Below, piece after piece: positions 1 through 8,611 of a DNA stretch of 64,000 nt. Source of the stretch: Microscillaceae bacterium (GTDB lineage: Bacteria; Bacteroidota; Bacteroidia; Cytophagales; Microscillaceae); NCBI GenBank assembly GCA_011390205.1, contig JAABSX010000011.1:1-64000 (forward strand). The letters are read 5' to 3'. The notes under the pieces are model-generated. The model worked only from the letters and a program-made list of their open reading frames with translations. It searched no databases and was not told the origin of the DNA. A program made the position numbers and the translations under genes. Position 1 is the first letter of the stretch, and every line of letters starts with the position of its first letter.

Positions 1-1080
1 TTTAGAGCCATTCAGTTTTGTAAAGGCTGCGATGAAAACACAAAAAGCCTTGCAGAGATTTTTCCACTTGATTCTTTGCTCAGAGAAGCCCTCAAAAAGC
101 AAGAAATTATTACACCAGTGGAAATTGCTTTTTATGACACTATAAAAAAACAGTACAGTTTTCTACCTGACTCACTCAAGCCAGCAAGGTTTGATAAAAG
201 TAGATTCCAGTTTGATTTTGCAGGTAGAGAACAAGCAAGGTTTTATTTTCCTCACTATAGCTATGCCTTAATTTACCAGTTGATTGCCCCTATCATAGCT
301 TCATTAGGGCTGATTACACTTTCATTGCTTACTTTTGGAATTTCTCTTCGCATTATCTCGAGGCAAAGAAAACTCTCTCATCTCAAAAATGACTTTATCA
401 ATAATGTAAGCCACGAGTTTAAAACGCCCATTGCTACCATTGCCTTTGCCGTTGCCAATGTAGAGAATGAAAAAGTGATTCACTCTCCCGAAAAAATAAA
501 ACAGTTTACGAAGGTTATCAAAGACGAAAACAAACGCCTCAACACGCAGGTTGAGAAAGTACTACAGGCTGCCATCACCGACGAAAAAGCCCTCGAACTC
601 AAAAAAGAAACCATCAATCTGCACCAACTCATCAATGATTTGGCTGATGCCTATGATATGAAACTACCCGAAAATAGCCATATCCAAAGAAGACTCAATG
701 CAAGCCAAGCAAGTATTATGGGGGATTATTTTCACCTCTCCAATGCCCTCTCTAACCTCTTAGACAATGCCCTGAAATACTCTAAAGAAGATGAAGCTGC
801 ACAAATCAGTATTGGCACAGAAGATACACCGCATGGCATTGTCATCAGTATAATGGACAAGGGCATTGGCATCAAAAAAGAAAATCAAAAAATGATTTTT
901 GATAAATTTTATAGAGTTCCCAATGGAAATCTACACAATGTAAAAGGCTTTGGCTTGGGGCTGAGCTATGTCAAAGAAATCATTGATAAACATAGTGGCA
1001 CAATTAGCCTACAAAGCAAATGGCAGCAAGGCAGTACTTTTACTGTATTTTTACCGATTCAAACTACTCTTGAAGTATGA
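1..1080 (+). CDS. Sensor histidine kinase, 5' end outside window
   Basis: The reading frame is open from base 1, so the gene begins before the window; a TTG at 76 is only an internal codon. What is visible is the end of an extracytoplasmic region, one membrane segment near 285-360, then a HisKA helix with the H-box NNVSHEFKTP. An HATPase domain follows with N box (NLLDNALKYS), G1 (DKGIGI), F box (FDKFYRV) and G2 (GFGLGLSY). All kinase motifs look intact. By family, it autophosphorylates on the H-box His and passes phosphate to a response regulator. Its stop overlaps the regulator's start by four bases (ATGA), so the two form a cognate pair. The stimulus is unknown because most of the sensor region is missing. 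Confidence 0.93.
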   Translation, partial: FRAIQFCKGCDENTKSLAEIFPLDSLLREALKKQEIITPVEIAFYDTIKKQYSFLPDSLKPARFDKSRFQFDFAGREQARFYFPHYSYALIYQLIAPIIASLGLITLSLLTFGISLRIISRQRKLSHLKNDFINNVSHEFKTPIATIAFAVANVENEKVIHSPEKIKQFTKVIKDENKRLNTQVEKVLQAAITDEKALELKKETINLHQLINDLADAYDMKLPENSHIQRRLNASQASIMGDYFHLSNALSNLLDNALKYSKEDEAAQISIGTEDTPHGIVISIMDKGIGIKKENQKMIFDKFYRVPNGNLHNVKGFGLGLSYVKEIIDKHSGTISLQSKWQQGSTFTVFLPIQTTLEV

Positions 1081-1769
1081 AAAAAATATTAATTGCAGAA
1101 GATGACACAGGCTTTGGGCTGATGCTCAGAGCATTTTTAGAAATCAACAATTTTGAGGTAACACTCTGTGAAGATGGGCTACTTGCCCTCAAAGCATTAG
1201 AAACTACTTCTTTTGATTTGTGTATCTTAGATATTATGATGCCGCACCTTGATGGATTTAGCGTAGCCGAAGCCATTAATCAGCATAAAATAAACACACC
1301 TTTTGTGTTTTTGAGTGCCAAAGCCCTCAAAGAAGACCAAATCAAAGGCTATCAACTAGGGGCATCAGACTACCTCGTCAAGCCTTTTGACCCTGAAATA
1401 CTGCTCTACAAAATGGAAATACTATTGAAAAATGATGCACAGGCAAGCAAAGATAATGACCTATTTACCCTCGGAAACTTTGATTTTTTGTATTCGCAAA
1501 GAATACTAAAGCTCAGAGAAAAACAAGAAAAACTCAGCCCCAAAGAAGCTGATTTGCTCCTTTTGCTTTGCAAAAAACAAGGGCAAGTGCTCACTCACGA
1601 AGAAGCCCTCACCAAAATCTGGAAAAACAATGACTATTTTAGCAAGCAAAGCATGAATGTCTATATCACCAAACTCCGCAAATACCTCAGCCAAGATAAG
1701 GGATATGACATTCAGATAGAAAATATACACAGTAGCGGGTTTATCCTAAAAGTTATCAAAAAGACATAG
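1077..1769 (+). CDS. OmpR/PhoB-family response regulator
   Basis: This 230-residue two-domain regulator has a receiver with the acidic pair E8/D9-D10, phosphoacceptor D52 (in CILDIMMP), S80 and K102 (in LVKPF), all in standard positions. The C-terminal third is a winged-helix domain of the OmpR type (SPKEADLLLLL, then SMNVYITKLRKYL). It is the partner of the preceding kinase by ATGA overlap and should act as a phosphorylation-dependent transcription factor. Target genes cannot be read from the sequence. It converges with the TPR gene, with only about 30 bases between the two stops. Confidence 0.95.
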   Translation: MKKILIAEDDTGFGLMLRAFLEINNFEVTLCEDGLLALKALETTSFDLCILDIMMPHLDGFSVAEAINQHKINTPFVFLSAKALKEDQIKGYQLGASDYLVKPFDPEILLYKMEILLKNDAQASKDNDLFTLGNFDFLYSQRILKLREKQEKLSPKEADLLLLLCKKQGQVLTHEEALTKIWKNNDYFSKQSMNVYITKLRKYLSQDKGYDIQIENIHSSGFILKVIKKT

Positions 1770-1801
1770 CTCATTTTGGCGTTTTTAGCTCAAACAAAGC
1801 T

Positions 1802-3037
1802 CTAGTACTTTTTGTATTTTTTAAGATACTCTTTGGCTTCTTTGTGTTTGCTATCCTTATTTTTGCTGTATTTTTTAAGGAGGGTATAATATTTTTTGGC
1901 TTCTGCATAGTTTTTTAGACTGTGTGCGTAGAGGGCTTTTTGCTGAAGTGCAGCGTGGTAGTATCCTGAGTCAAGGTCTTCGGTCTGCTCTGCAAACTCA
2001 ATGGTTTTTTGGTAATATATTTGGGCTTTTTCTTTGTTTTGGTATTTGAGCTGCTGTACAAATGCCATATAATAAGCAGCATATCGCCCGCTAATGCCTT
2101 CATAGCCTGTCATTTGGGTATTTATTTTTTCTAGAATACGCTGCGAGACGCGCTCCAGGTCTGCTACTCTGCCAAGTGTATAGAGAATACTGGCATAGTA
2201 TCTATGAAAATAGGCATTATCGGGGAAGGTCTGGTGCAGATACTCTGCAATAGGGAGAGCCTCTTGTGGTTTGTTTTCATCTGACCTGTAGATACGCATC
2301 AAAAAATACTGTGCCTCTGTGCGGGTATAAAAAGCATTTTGGCTCACATTTTTGAGCTGCTCTAGCCCAAGAGCCTGATCGCCCTTTCTAAAAAAAAGCA
2401 GGATGGGCTTCAGCATAGGATAGTTTTCTGGAATCCAGATAGAATAATAATTATAAAGAGCATCTCCAAGGAGTAGTTCGGGGCTAAGCTCTTCGGTTTC
2501 TTTTCCTTTCCGTAAAAATTTAAGGGAACTTTTGCCTGCGAAGGCAGCCCTTGCCCAGTGTTTTCGTTCGGCGTGTAATCTACTTTTAAAGGCATAAGAA
2601 GCTGCCAAAAAGAAAGCGGCTTCGGCATTTTCAGAATCGTCTTGATAGATTTTACGCGCCTTGTCTATGCTCGTATCCATATACCTGATAAAGGTTTCAT
2701 CGTGGGTTTCTATCCTCGAGTCAGGCATCATTTTCCACCACTCATTGAGCCCAAGTAAGAAGTAAGGCAGTGGATGCTCAGGGTATTTTTCTTTAAACCA
2801 ATTAAACTGACCTGCGGCACGGTCAAATTTAAAATTATACATATCATTCACTGCTGCGGTAGCTTCCATCTGCACAAGGGCATTGTCAAGGAGGTTTTTT
2901 TCATCTCCCTCCTCATAGATTGTTTCTTCATTAATAATCTCTTGTGCAGATATATGGTAGCCAATAGAAATTAAAATAAAGACACAAAAAATACTTTTGT
3001 GAGATTTAATTAAGGAATAAAATAAATAAATAAGCAT
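1802..3037 (-). CDS. Tetratricopeptide-repeat protein, secreted or periplasmic
   Basis: I use the ATG at 3037, which gives a basic and hydrophobic leader ending near HISAQ, a plausible signal peptide. A longer frame to 3100 would run into the start of the divergent hpt gene. The mature protein of about 380 residues consists of degenerate TPR-like helical pairs (for example the segments around NAEAAFFLAASYAF and NYAEAKKYYTLLKKY) and ends in a very basic lysine-rich tail. There is no catalytic motif. TPR folds are protein-protein scaffolds; the partner is unknown. The gene stands alone on this strand, divergent from hpt. Confidence 0.75.
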   Translation of the reverse strand: MLIYLFYSLIKSHKSIFCVFILISIGYHISAQEIINEETIYEEGDEKNLLDNALVQMEATAAVNDMYNFKFDRAAGQFNWFKEKYPEHPLPYFLLGLNEWWKMMPDSRIETHDETFIRYMDTSIDKARKIYQDDSENAEAAFFLAASYAFKSRLHAERKHWARAAFAGKSSLKFLRKGKETEELSPELLLGDALYNYYSIWIPENYPMLKPILLFFRKGDQALGLEQLKNVSQNAFYTRTEAQYFLMRIYRSDENKPQEALPIAEYLHQTFPDNAYFHRYYASILYTLGRVADLERVSQRILEKINTQMTGYEGISGRYAAYYMAFVQQLKYQNKEKAQIYYQKTIEFAEQTEDLDSGYYHAALQQKALYAHSLKNYAEAKKYYTLLKKYSKNKDSKHKEAKEYLKKYKKY

Positions 3038-3093
3038 ACAATCAAAATTATGTCTAAATTTGCTATGTTTTTTCAATACGATTATTAAAGGTT

Positions 3094-3633
3094 TTGTCAA
3101 ATACCATTATCCATACACAAAGGTTTGAGTTATATCTTTCCCAATCTCAAATAGAAGAAAAGGTTTCTCAGCTTGGCGCAAGCCTCACCACACAATACTC
3201 AAAAAAGTGCCCCGTGCTTTTAGTCATCCTAAATGGTGCCTTTCGGTTTGCAGCAGACCTTATCAAGGTATTGGACTTTCCGTTAGAAGTAGAGTTTATA
3301 CGTATTTCTTCGTATAAAGGCACACAAAGTTCTGGACAAATGAAAGAGATTATAGGTCAACACTTAGATTTAAGCGAGCGTTCCGTTCTCATTATCGAAG
3401 ATATTGTGGATACTGGGCAGACATACCGCTTTTTGCAAGAAAAATTAAAAACAGCCTCCGTACAATCTATAGAGTTGGTAAGCCTTTTATTCAAACCTGC
3501 ACGCTACCTTTTAGAACAGACTCCAGACTATGTTGGTTTTCAGATACCTGATGAGTTTGTGGTAGGTTATGGGCTAGATTATAATCAGCTGGGCAGAGAG
3601 CTGAATGATATTTATTATCTAAAACAAAAATAA
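3094..3633 (+). CDS. hpt: Hypoxanthine phosphoribosyltransferase
   Basis: This enzyme converts hypoxanthine (and probably guanine) plus PRPP to the nucleotide in purine salvage. The PRPP-binding loop LIIEDIVDTGQT lies at residues 99-110, the flexible-loop motif SSYKGT near 72-77 and the purine-pocket segment PDEFVVGYGLDYN near 152-164. The length of 179 residues is normal. The start appears to be TTG at 3094: no ATG lies near the N-terminus, and an in-frame stop at 3055 limits extension. The two adenylate kinase genes and obg follow on the same strand, giving a purine-salvage neighbourhood. Confidence 0.92.
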   Translation: MSNTIIHTQRFELYLSQSQIEEKVSQLGASLTTQYSKKCPVLLVILNGAFRFAADLIKVLDFPLEVEFIRISSYKGTQSSGQMKEIIGQHLDLSERSVLIIEDIVDTGQTYRFLQEKLKTASVQSIELVSLLFKPARYLLEQTPDYVGFQIPDEFVVGYGLDYNQLGRELNDIYYLKQK

Positions 3634-3702
3634 AATCTATATTTTAAGTAAAATTAAATACAGAGCTTGGTTATATTATATTTTTTTGATAAATTCTAAC
3701 TT

Positions 3703-4278
3703 ATGTTAAATGTTATATTATTCGGGCCACCAGGAGCGGGCAAAGGTACTCAAAGTAAAAAACTGGAAGAGAAGTACAACCTGATACACATCTCTACTGG
3801 AGATTTGTTATTTAGAGAGGTATCAGCAGGGACAGTGCTCGGGCAACAAGCCAAAGAGTGTATGCTTGCAGGAAAACTAGTACCCAATGAGGTGGTCATC
3901 AGTATGATTGAGAATAAAATAAAATCTAACCAAGGAGCTGCTGGTTTTGTGTTTGATGGGTTTCCTCGCAATCAAAAACAAGCACAGACACTAGACCAGC
4001 TTCTTTCTGCTTATAGACTGAGCATCTCTATGGTGGTCTCGCTAGAAGTCGAAACAAATGAGCTTGTCAGAAGGGTATTACAGAGAGGTAGCGAAAAAGG
4101 ACGGTTTGACGATCAGAATGAGAGTATCATTAGGAGTAGGCTTGAGACCTATGAACAAGAGACCCTCCCTCTGGCTGCATATTATCAGAAGCAAGAAAAA
4201 TTTGTGAATATCTCTGGGCTTGGCTCTGTGGAGGGCATTTTCCAACAAATTTGTACAAAAATACAAGTTGTAAGCTAA
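3703..4278 (+). CDS. Adenylate kinase paralogue 1 (variant AMP site)
   Basis: This 191-residue short-lid adenylate kinase family protein is the first of two tandem copies. The P-loop GPPGAGKGT is at 8-16, and DGFPR and the lid segment GRFDDQNE with RSRLETY are present. After STGDLL, however, it has Phe37 where the next copy and the family have Arg (E. coli Arg36, an AMP phosphate ligand); an Arg follows one residue later. It is clearly more diverged than the second copy. It may be a kinase with altered substrate preference or low activity. A specialised role is inference; only the substitution and the tandem arrangement are seen. Confidence 0.85.
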   Translation: MLNVILFGPPGAGKGTQSKKLEEKYNLIHISTGDLLFREVSAGTVLGQQAKECMLAGKLVPNEVVISMIENKIKSNQGAAGFVFDGFPRNQKQAQTLDQLLSAYRLSISMVVSLEVETNELVRRVLQRGSEKGRFDDQNESIIRSRLETYEQETLPLAAYYQKQEKFVNISGLGSVEGIFQQICTKIQVVS

Positions 4279-4391
4279 AATAATTTGCAAACTACCAATT
4301 TGATGCTTTAATTTAGGTAATCTTTTATGATATATTAAAATATCAAATACACCATTTGATTAATTCTTAACTCCTCAAAACGCTATACTTT

Positions 4392-4964
4392 ATGAAAAAT
4401 ATCGTATTATTCGGCCCTCCTGGGGCAGGCAAGGGTACACAGAGTACTAATATTATTGAAAAATATGCACTCATACACCTTTCCACGGGTGACTTATTGC
4501 GTGCAGAAAAAGCGGCTGGCACTGAGCTAGGGTTAAAAGCCAAAGAATTTATGGAAAAAGGAGATTTAGTGCCTGATTCTGTAGTAATTGGTATGATTGA
4601 GAATAAGGTGAAAGCAAATCCTGATGCCAATGGTTTTGTCTTTGACGGGTTTCCTCGCACCATCGCTCAAGCCGAAGCCCTAGACCAAACCCTCCAAGAA
4701 AACGGACTGAGTATCTCAAAAATGATTGCACTTGAAGTAGATGATGACGAACTCATCAAAAGACTCCTCGAGCGTGGAAAGGTATCTAACCGACCCGATG
4801 ACCAAAATGAAGAAATCATTGCCAATAGAATCAAAGTATATAACGCTGAAACAGCACCCGTAGCTGATTTTTACAAAAAACAAGATAAATTTACCTCTGT
4901 CAAAGGTATAGGAAGCATAGATGACATCTTTGAATCACTGTGCAAAGTAATTGACCAATTATAA
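4392..4964 (+). CDS. adk: Adenylate kinase (canonical copy)
   Basis: It catalyses ATP + AMP to 2 ADP in the cytoplasm. The 190-residue short-lid form has the P-loop GPPGAGKGT at 8-16, the AMP-site STGDLLR with Arg37, DGFPRT, and the lid residues NRPDDQNE followed by NRIKVY. All catalytic arginines expected for the family are present, so this is the likely housekeeping enzyme. It follows the diverged paralogue by about 110 bases. A strong hairpin terminator at 4984-5030 ends transcription before obg. Confidence 0.95.
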   Translation: MKNIVLFGPPGAGKGTQSTNIIEKYALIHLSTGDLLRAEKAAGTELGLKAKEFMEKGDLVPDSVVIGMIENKVKANPDANGFVFDGFPRTIAQAEALDQTLQENGLSISKMIALEVDDDELIKRLLERGKVSNRPDDQNEEIIANRIKVYNAETAPVADFYKKQDKFTSVKGIGSIDDIFESLCKVIDQL

Positions 4965-4983
4965 AATATCCCCTACTCTTTAC

Positions 4984-5030
4984 AATACCTGCCAAAGCAC
5001 TCTTAGGGCCTTAGCAGGTATTCTTTTTTT
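4984..5030 (+). terminator. Intrinsic terminator after adk
   Basis: A perfect 9-bp stem (4984-4992 with 5014-5022) is followed directly by C and a run of seven T (5024-5030). It lies 20 bases after the adk stop, so obg probably has its own promoter or depends on readthrough. Confidence 0.85.
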
Positions 5031-5057
5031 AAATAATATTCCTCTTACAAACAAAAA

Positions 5058-6068
5058 ATGGCTTCCTCTAACTTTATTGACTACGTCAAAATTTACTTCC
5101 GCTCAGGCGCTGGCGGTGCTGGTGCTATACACTTTCGCCGTGAAAAATTCGTGCCTCTAGGAGGCCCAGACGGTGGTGATGGTGGCAGAGGTGGGCATAT
5201 CATCTTAAAAGGAAATGCACAACTCTGGACACTCCTCCACCTCAAATACCAAAAACATATCCACGCTGACAGTGGCAAACCGGGGAGCAAACAACGTTCC
5301 ACAGGTGCACAAGGTAAAGATATTTTCGTGGAAGTGCCCATAGGCACTGTAGCAAAAGATGCCGAAACAGGAGAAATTCTACAAGAAATCACCCAAGATG
5401 GGCAAGAAATTATCTTGGTAGAAGGAGGGCGAGGGGGGCTAGGCAACGAACACTTCAAAACAGCCACCAACCAAGCACCCTATTTTGCACAGCCAGGAGA
5501 AGACGCTAGAGAGGCTATCATCGTCTTAGAGCTTAAATTACTGGCAGATGTGGGGCTAGTGGGCTTCCCCAACGCAGGCAAATCTACACTATTATCTGTG
5601 CTCTCTGCTGCCAAACCTGAAATAGCTGATTATCCTTTTACGACACTTGTCCCTAACCTAGGGGTGGTCTCTTACAGAGATTACAGGTCTTTCGTGATGG
5701 CTGATATCCCTGGTATCATAGAAGGAGCTTCGCAAGGAAAAGGGCTAGGCATTCGGTTTTTGAGGCATATTGAGAGAAATTCTATCTTATTGTTTTTGGT
5801 CTCTGCCGAAAATAACAACTTGGCACAAGCTTATCAGACACTTCTGCACGAGCTCAAAGAGTATAACCCCGAATTACTAGACAAAAAGAGAATATTGGCC
5901 GTCAGTAAATCAGATATGCTCGATGACGAACTCAAGCAACTTACTGCCGAGGAGCTTCCCAAGGATATAGCTCATATTTTCATCTCTTCTGTGGCTCAGC
6001 AAGGGCTTACCGAGCTTAAAGACATGATTATGAAGGCACTAGAAGACAAAGAAGAACTAGATTCATAG
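5058..6068 (+). CDS. obg: GTPase Obg/CgtA
   Basis: Obg is a ribosome-associated GTPase involved in 50S maturation and stress control. Residues 1-158 are the glycine-rich Obg fold ([12 protein letters not shown] near 35-46). The G domain follows with G1 GFPNAGKS at 169-176, switch II DIPG at 216-219, a G4 of the form SKSD at 283-286 and G5 SSV near 310. The protein stops at 336 residues, so it lacks the C-terminal OCT extension seen in some Obg proteins. The ATG at 5058 matches the conserved N-terminus ([13 protein letters not shown]). Confidence 0.96.
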   Translation: MASSNFIDYVKIYFRSGAGGAGAIHFRREKFVPLGGPDGGDGGRGGHIILKGNAQLWTLLHLKYQKHIHADSGKPGSKQRSTGAQGKDIFVEVPIGTVAKDAETGEILQEITQDGQEIILVEGGRGGLGNEHFKTATNQAPYFAQPGEDAREAIIVLELKLLADVGLVGFPNAGKSTLLSVLSAAKPEIADYPFTTLVPNLGVVSYRDYRSFVMADIPGIIEGASQGKGLGIRFLRHIERNSILLFLVSAENNNLAQAYQTLLHELKEYNPELLDKKRILAVSKSDMLDDELKQLTAEELPKDIAHIFISSVAQQGLTELKDMIMKALEDKEELDS

Positions 6069-6356
6069 GAGTACACACAAGCAACAAGGCAAAAAAACTG
6101 AAATCTCAGTTTGTAAACACTGCTTCTCGGCTCGTCAGACATGGGCTGAGGAGTAGCTATTTGGTTATTGCTAAGTAAATGGACAACTGAGTATTATTCA
6201 ATATACTGATTTTCAACTGCTTACGATTAAATAATAATACAAACTATTTTAGTAAGTAAAGATTCTAATCTATTAATTTGGTGATATGCTAACTGCTGGT
6301 ATGTTAGTTTAATTACAGTATAATATATTAATAATTAGCACATTGACTTGTGTTTT

Positions 6357-7028
6357 TTATAGATAGATGAGCCCCACAGCCAGGTTTACCACAAAACCCA
6401 GCAAAGCACCTAACCAAACCTGTGCAGGAGAATGTGCTCCTAGGTGAAGGCGGGCACTCATCAAGGTGCCTAGCAGTATGATAGATATCAAGACAGGCGT
6501 AAAAGGAAATGTCATTGAAAATTTATAATAGAGCAAGCTTAGAACTGCCGTTACGCCTCCCATGCCTGTGCTGTGTGCACTAATCTTCCAGAAATAAGTA
6601 ATCAATGTTACTAAGATGATAGAAGCTGTCATTCCTGCGATAACTACAAATAACAATGAAAAATTTTGGGCGGTATTAGAAACAGCCAGTACATAGGTAA
6701 AGAGTGCATAAAAAAGAGAAATGACCATAAAAGGAAGAAGTCTATCCTCTCTGTTTTGCATCATAAAAGATTCAAACAAGCGAAGGTGATACAATATCAA
6801 AACAAGGCAGATAGGGATGATAAATGTGGATGATACCACTATTGTCATAAAATACACTTGCTTCTCACGGTCCACACCTAGGGCGGTGCTGCCCATAAGA
6901 AGCAGCCCGCCAAATGCCCAAGTAGGCAACAACAGCGGATGCAATAAGAATGAAGTAAACTGTGCCAGCCACCAGGGTAAGTTTTTCTTTTTTTGTGAAG
7001 TGGCTATAATTGGGTGATGGTTTTCCAA
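6357..7028 (-). CDS. PAP2-like integral membrane phosphatase family protein
   Basis: The 223-residue polytopic protein has about six membrane segments. The C-terminal part carries the PAP2-type pair HSTGMGG and, further on, SARLHLGAHSPAQVWLG, which resembles the SR-x5-GxHxxxQ motif of lipid phosphatases with Ala replacing part of the pattern. By family it may dephosphorylate lipid phosphates such as undecaprenyl or phosphatidylglycerol phosphate. The substrate is not identifiable. Translation seems to start at a TTG (7028) one base after the rpoN stop, suggesting coupling to rpoN. Confidence 0.7.
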   Translation of the reverse strand: MENHHPIIATSQKKKNLPWWLAQFTSFLLHPLLLPTWAFGGLLLMGSTALGVDREKQVYFMTIVVSSTFIIPICLVLILYHLRLFESFMMQNREDRLLPFMVISLFYALFTYVLAVSNTAQNFSLLFVVIAGMTASIILVTLITYFWKISAHSTGMGGVTAVLSLLYYKFSMTFPFTPVLISIILLGTLMSARLHLGAHSPAQVWLGALLGFVVNLAVGLIYL

Positions 7029-7029
7029 C

Positions 7030-8469
7030 TCAAAGTTCTTTACGCAGCCGGGCTACGGGGATACCAAGCTGCTCTCGGTATTTTGCCACTGTCCGCCTTG
7101 CAATTCTATAATTTTTAGCCTTGAGCATTTTTTCTAATTTATCATCAGAGAGTGGTTTTCTTTTGTCTTCATTCTCTACCATTTCTTTGAGTACGTGCTT
7201 TACTTCACGGCTGCTTACATCTTCGCCCGAATCCGTAGAGATGCCCTCTGAGAAGAAATATTTAAGTGGGAATATCCCAAACTCTGTCTGAATAGACTTG
7301 CTATTGGCTACCCTTGATATGGTAGAAATATCCATGCCAATTTTGTCGGCGATGTCTTTCAATATCATAGGTTTAAACTTACTTTCATCTCCTTCTAAAA
7401 AGAACTCATACTGATACTCTATGATGGCATTCATGGTGCGTAGCAGCGTTTGTTGGCGCTGTTTGATGGCATCAATAAACCATTTGGCAGCATCTAATTT
7501 TTGTTTTACGAAACTGATGGTTTCACGTGTTTGTTTGTCTTTTTTATCACTTTTGCTGTATGCATCTAACATATCTGCATAAGCAGGGCTGATTTTTAGC
7601 TCTGGGGCATTCCGAGAGTTTAGGGATAGCTCTAGCTTATTATTTGAGTTTTTGAGGATAAAATCAGGGATGATGTATTGATTTCGCCCGAAATCAGAGA
7701 TATAATCACCAGGTTTGGGATTGAGTTTGGTGATGATATGAATGACATCTCTGAGTTTTTCTTCATCTATGCCTAGCTTTTTCTGAAGTTTGTCATAATG
7801 TTTTTTGGTAAACTCTTCAAAGCCTGTTTCTAGGAGTTTTATGGCTATTTTGTTGTCAGGGTTATTGTCATCTCGGCGGCTTAGCTGCGTGATGAGGCAT
7901 TCTTTGAGGTTACGAGAAGCGATGCCAGGTGGGTCAAAGTTTTGGATTTTTGCAAGGATTTCTTCTACCTCTTCATTCTCTGTCATGATATTTCTAGAGA
8001 AGGCAAGGTCATTGACGATTGCTTCGGTAGAGCGGCGGATATATCCGTCATTGTCTATGCTTCCGATAAGTTGTTTGGCTATTTCTTTTTGCCTGTCATC
8101 TAAGCCCAAAAAGCCGAGCTGCGACAAGAGAGAATCCATGAGAGAGGCCGTCATAGGGAGGGGCATTTCTCTTTCATCTTCTTTGATATTGCCATCTCCT
8201 TGCATTTTGTAGCCGCTGATGTCTTCATCTTGGAGGTAGTCATCTATGCTGATGTCATCATCTATGTCATCTACGCCATCATCGTAGTCATCCTCTTCGG
8301 AGTTGGCTTCTTCTTTGTCTCTACCTTCATCGAGTGCAGGGTTAATTTCTAGCTCTTCTTCTATGCGGCTGTGTAGCTCTGCAGTAGGGATTTGGAGCAG
8401 TTTTATAAACTGAATTTGCTGTGGAGACAGCTTTTGTTGGAGAACCTGATTTAATCCTAATTTTTGCAT
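7030..8469 (-). CDS. rpoN: RNA polymerase sigma-54 factor RpoN
   Basis: Sigma-54 directs RNA polymerase to -24/-12 promoters and needs AAA+ activators. Region I is glutamine- and leucine-rich (LSPQQIQFIKLLQIP), followed by a very acidic linker at about 50-85, the core-binding domain, and the C-terminal RpoN box ARRTVAKYRE about 23 residues from the end. Length 479 is normal. The frame extends to a GTG at 8475, but the ATG at 8469 (MQKLGLN) is the more likely start. It is upstream of the PAP2-like gene on the same strand. Confidence 0.96.
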   Translation of the reverse strand: MQKLGLNQVLQQKLSPQQIQFIKLLQIPTAELHSRIEEELEINPALDEGRDKEEANSEEDDYDDGVDDIDDDISIDDYLQDEDISGYKMQGDGNIKEDEREMPLPMTASLMDSLLSQLGFLGLDDRQKEIAKQLIGSIDNDGYIRRSTEAIVNDLAFSRNIMTENEEVEEILAKIQNFDPPGIASRNLKECLITQLSRRDDNNPDNKIAIKLLETGFEEFTKKHYDKLQKKLGIDEEKLRDVIHIITKLNPKPGDYISDFGRNQYIIPDFILKNSNNKLELSLNSRNAPELKISPAYADMLDAYSKSDKKDKQTRETISFVKQKLDAAKWFIDAIKQRQQTLLRTMNAIIEYQYEFFLEGDESKFKPMILKDIADKIGMDISTISRVANSKSIQTEFGIFPLKYFFSEGISTDSGEDVSSREVKHVLKEMVENEDKRKPLSDDKLEKMLKAKNYRIARRTVAKYREQLGIPVARLRKEL

Positions 8470-8611
8470 ATTCACAAACGAGATTTACTTAACTCAAATC
8501 TATGTAATTTTTGAGAATATTCATAAAAAAAAATCAAGATGGTATAATTATTGACAATTTAAGCGGCTATTTATTTTTTATTTGGTGTCAATTTTTCTTG
8601 TTTTCTTTTTA

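Noticed and set aside
5093-5470. 125-codon minus-strand frame
   Set aside because: Antisense to the glycine-rich Obg domain; proline-rich translation is a mirror of the real gene.
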